A stretch of 6,455 nt of DNA from Synergistaceae bacterium (GTDB taxonomy: Bacteria > Synergistota > Synergistia > Synergistales > Synergistaceae). The position numbers and the translations under genes were made by a program. The stretch covers positions 1 to 6,455 of the forward strand of contig JAISQC010000163.1 of assembly GCA_031274465.1 (NCBI GenBank), read 5' to 3'. Positions 5,002 through 6,455 of the stretch are shown here, one piece after another; within the stretch, counting starts at the first letter, position 1, and each line of letters starts with the position of its first letter. The notes under the pieces are model-generated. The model did no database searches, was not told where the DNA came from, and was given only the letters and a program-made list of their open reading frames with translations.

Positions 5002-6455
5002 TTAGCTGCTGCTGCTCTGGCTGTTCAGGAAATTGGAGATGCTCGACATCTGCGCGTTGAGCTTCTGGATTGCGACCTCCATGTCGGAGTATCGCTTGTA
5101 GAGCGCCGTCTGTTTCTCCTCAAGCTGGGACTCCAGTTGGGTTATGCGTTCGTAGAGCGTCGCCTGCTCGGTGTCTATCGTGTTGAGCGCGCCCGCGATG
5201 CGGCCTTTTGTGACTATCTGCCCCGCAACCAATGTCTGCGAGCTGTCTACCAGGTTGCCGATGTACGTGTCCATGTCCCGCATGAAGGCCAGCATGGCGT
5301 TGGACGATATATTAGGGTCGCTTTCCATCTGGGCCAGGAATGCGTCTGAGTCGAACTCGAGATAGCCGCTCTTGCCGTAATCGGTGCTCTCCGTGGTGAT
5401 GCCCAGATTTGACATGGAGAGCTTGCTCGTGTCCTGATGCAGGTCGAGGAACGACAGGTCCGATATGCCCTTGCCGACCTCGTTGCTCGTCGGCCCGCTG
5501 TTCTGGATGGGGGACACGGATATGGCGTTTGCGTAATAAGTGTAGTTCACGTTGTAATATTGACTGCCTTGGGGGCCCTTGCCGGCGAGCCACTCGATGC
5601 GGCTGGACATTACTCCAGTTTCGGTATATGTGTATTTCAAGGTGTAGTTATCTCCTGCTGCAGGGCTGGCTCCTCCGGCAAGCCACTTGATCCTGCTGTA
5701 CGCGGTGCCTGCATCTGTGGTCTCGGTGACTATCTCGTAGTCCACTCCCTCCTGATAGGTCGTCGATCCGGAAGTCACGTTGAGTATCCCGTTGGCGGGA
5801 GGGCCGCTCTCCGGGACGAAGGACAGGTTTTCGTACTCGAACGAGCTCCTGACGGATGCGCTCGTTTTGGTCTTCAGAACGTCATCTGTTGACTCGGTGA
5901 CTACTTTGTAATCGATCCCCTCTGTGTAGACAGTGGACCCGGAGTAAACCTGACGCGTTCCGCTGACAGGGGATGCCGTCACCGGGACGAAGGACAGGTA
6001 GTCGTATCTCTCAGACGCGCTGCGCATTATGGTGGACGAGATCGAGTCCAGGTAGTTGCTGGAAGCGGAGCTGCTGGATACGGCTTTCGTGCCGTCGATG
6101 ACGAGCTGGCCGTTGCGTATGGTGGCGGTAAGCCCCAGACTGTCTCCGATGGCGGTGCTGCCGTTGCTCGCCACTATGTTTGAGGCGTTTTGTATTTTCT
6201 TCTGCACGTCTGCCAGGGAGTCGTCAGGCGAGACGTCGATGCGCGTTGCCTTCCCGCCGACGTAGATGTAAAACGAGCCCTTTATGTTCATGGAGTTTGC
6301 GGTATCCAAGAACTTTCTGGTGGAGAGGGAGTTTGACAGCGTCGATATCGGGTTCGAGAGGCGGGTGCGCAGCTGGTTTTTGATGCTCGACAGCAACTGA
6401 TCCCCGTGAAGCACGCCGAACACCGTGTTGCCCTTGCTCTCTGAAATTATCGAGG
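5002..6455 (-). CDS. fliD: Flagellar hook-associated protein 2 (filament cap FliD), N-terminus beyond window
   Basis: FliD forms the cap at the growing tip of the flagellar filament and helps exported flagellin fold into place. The frame stays open to the window end, so the N-terminal FliD domain is not visible; 483 residues are. The GTG at 6421-6423 is internal, because in-frame codons continue upstream. Typical FliD_C elements are the GDQLLSSIKNQLR segment (about 6360-6405), LGITTESTDYG followed by GYLEFD (around 5350-5406), and a C-terminal coiled coil from about TLYERITQLESQLEEK to KLNAQM, ending in a Ser-rich tail. Between the GD segment and LGI lie about 330 residues, far more than I recall for the family. 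That stretch contains a flagellin-hook IN-like segment (GSFYIYVGG, about 6079-6291), two copies of an LSFVP repeat and two copies of an SRI-WLAG repeat. The full protein is probably well above the usual 450-500 residues. Confidence 0.88.
   Translation of the reverse strand, partial: SIISESKGNTVFGVLHGDQLLSSIKNQLRTRLSNPISTLSNSLSTRKFLDTANSMNIKGSFYIYVGGKATRIDVSPDDSLADVQKKIQNASNIVASNGSTAIGDSLGLTATIRNGQLVIDGTKAVSSSSASSNYLDSISSTIMRSASERYDYLSFVPVTASPVSGTRQVYSGSTVYTEGIDYKVVTESTDDVLKTKTSASVRSSFEYENLSFVPESGPPANGILNVTSGSTTYQEGVDYEIVTETTDAGTAYSRIKWLAGGASPAAGDNYTLKYTYTETGVMSSRIEWLAGKGPQGSQYYNVNYTYYANAISVSPIQNSGPTSNEVGKGISDLSFLDLHQDTSKLSMSNLGITTESTDYGKSGYLEFDSDAFLAQMESDPNISSNAMLAFMRDMDTYIGNLVDSSQTLVAGQIVTKGRIAGALNTIDTEQATLYERITQLESQLEEKQTALYKRYSDMEVAIQKLNAQMSSISNFLNSQSSSS
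5536..5604 (-). repeat. FliD internal repeat B, copy 2
   Basis: This copy encodes 23 residues starting SRIEWLAG and ending NYTY. It aligns to copy 1 (5626-5697) with one single-residue gap. Alternating aromatic and polar residues suggest beta strands, as expected for an exposed cap domain. Confidence 0.75.
5626..5697 (-). repeat. FliD internal repeat B (SRI-WLAG...YTY), copy 1
   Basis: This copy encodes 24 residues starting SRIKWLAG and ending KYTY. It pairs with a second copy whose first Ser codon lies exactly 93 bases (31 codons) further along the minus strand. Shared residues include SRI, WLAG, P, G, Y and the closing YTY. Confidence 0.75.
5713..5835 (-). repeat. FliD internal repeat A, copy 2
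   Basis: This copy encodes about 41 residues beginning YENLSFVP and ending IVTETTD. It is the downstream partner of the copy at 5881-6006. Unlike copy 1 it is followed directly by the SRI-WLAG module, so the two copies sit in different contexts. Confidence 0.8.
5881..6006 (-). repeat. FliD internal repeat A (LSFVP...EGIDY...VTESTD), copy 1
   Basis: This copy encodes about 42 residues beginning YDYLSFVP and ending VVTESTDD. It matches copy 2 (5713-5835) at about 23 of 41 positions, including LSFVP, SGST, EG-DY and VTE. The DNA shares the exact 18-base string CCGGGACGAAGGACAGGT (5982-5999 here, 5811-5828 in copy 2), 171 bases apart, which points to tandem duplication. Confidence 0.8.
6079..6291 (-). 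other. Flagellin-hook IN-like segment within FliD
   Basis: The encoded segment begins MNIKGSFYIYVGG, continues with RIDVSPDDSLADVQKKI, and ends near a VIDGTKA stretch followed by serines. This pattern of a short beta strand, a polar DxSL motif, a helix and a strand is what I recall for the IN repeats of flagellins, hook proteins and FliD. It is unusual here because it lies after the GD segment rather than near the N-terminus. The domain assignment is by eye. Confidence 0.5.

Noticed and set aside
5437..5892. 151-codon plus-strand open frame opposite fliD
   Set aside because: It is antisense to fliD, has no ribosome site or recognisable motif, and is best explained as a coding shadow.
6421..6423. 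GTG as the start codon of fliD
   Set aside because: In-frame sense codons continue to the window end, and the FliD N-terminal domain is missing, so the gene must begin upstream.

Overview
The window is a compact, moderately high-GC bacterial chromosome segment. It holds five protein-coding genes in alternating orientation. Two bidirectional terminators and one divergent promoter region separate them. Heavy use of ATA (Ile) and AGG (Arg) codons in GC-rich genes, a flagellar gene, and a DegS/DegU-like pair beside a PPDK_N-only protein together suggest an anaerobic flagellated bacterium. Synergistota is my best guess, but it rests on gene style only and was not tested by any search.

Layout. (1) Bases 1-1158 (+): the 3' part of a glucose-6-phosphate isomerase gene (pgi), with all active-site motifs visible. 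(2) 1168-1201: a hairpin terminator shared with the convergent next gene. (3) 1201-2931 (-): a 576-residue PEP synthase/PPDK-like protein. It has the N-terminal ATP-grasp domain but no phosphohistidine or PEP-binding domain; its C-terminal region is distinctive and uncharacterised. (4) 2932-3146: an AT-rich divergent control region with a clear sigma-70-type promoter on the + strand, direct repeats and inverted repeats. (5) 3147-4298 and 4285-4959 (+): an overlapping pair encoding a cytoplasmic DegS-type histidine kinase and its DegU-type LuxR-family response regulator. (6) 4958-4988: a strong bidirectional terminator. (7) 5002-6455 (-): the 3' part of fliD, encoding the flagellar filament cap. 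It carries an unusually large insertion containing internal repeats.

How the genes fit together. pgi is central carbon metabolism, and the PPDK_N protein may be a nucleotide-dependent phosphotransfer enzyme of unknown target. The DegS/DegU-like pair forms one transcription unit. Its position next to fliD, and the role of DegU-type regulators in motility and lifestyle switching elsewhere, make flagellar control a plausible but unproven output. No RNA genes, insertion sequences, CRISPR arrays or prophage genes were seen. The most unusual items are the repeat-bearing FliD insertion and the stand-alone PPDK_N protein.
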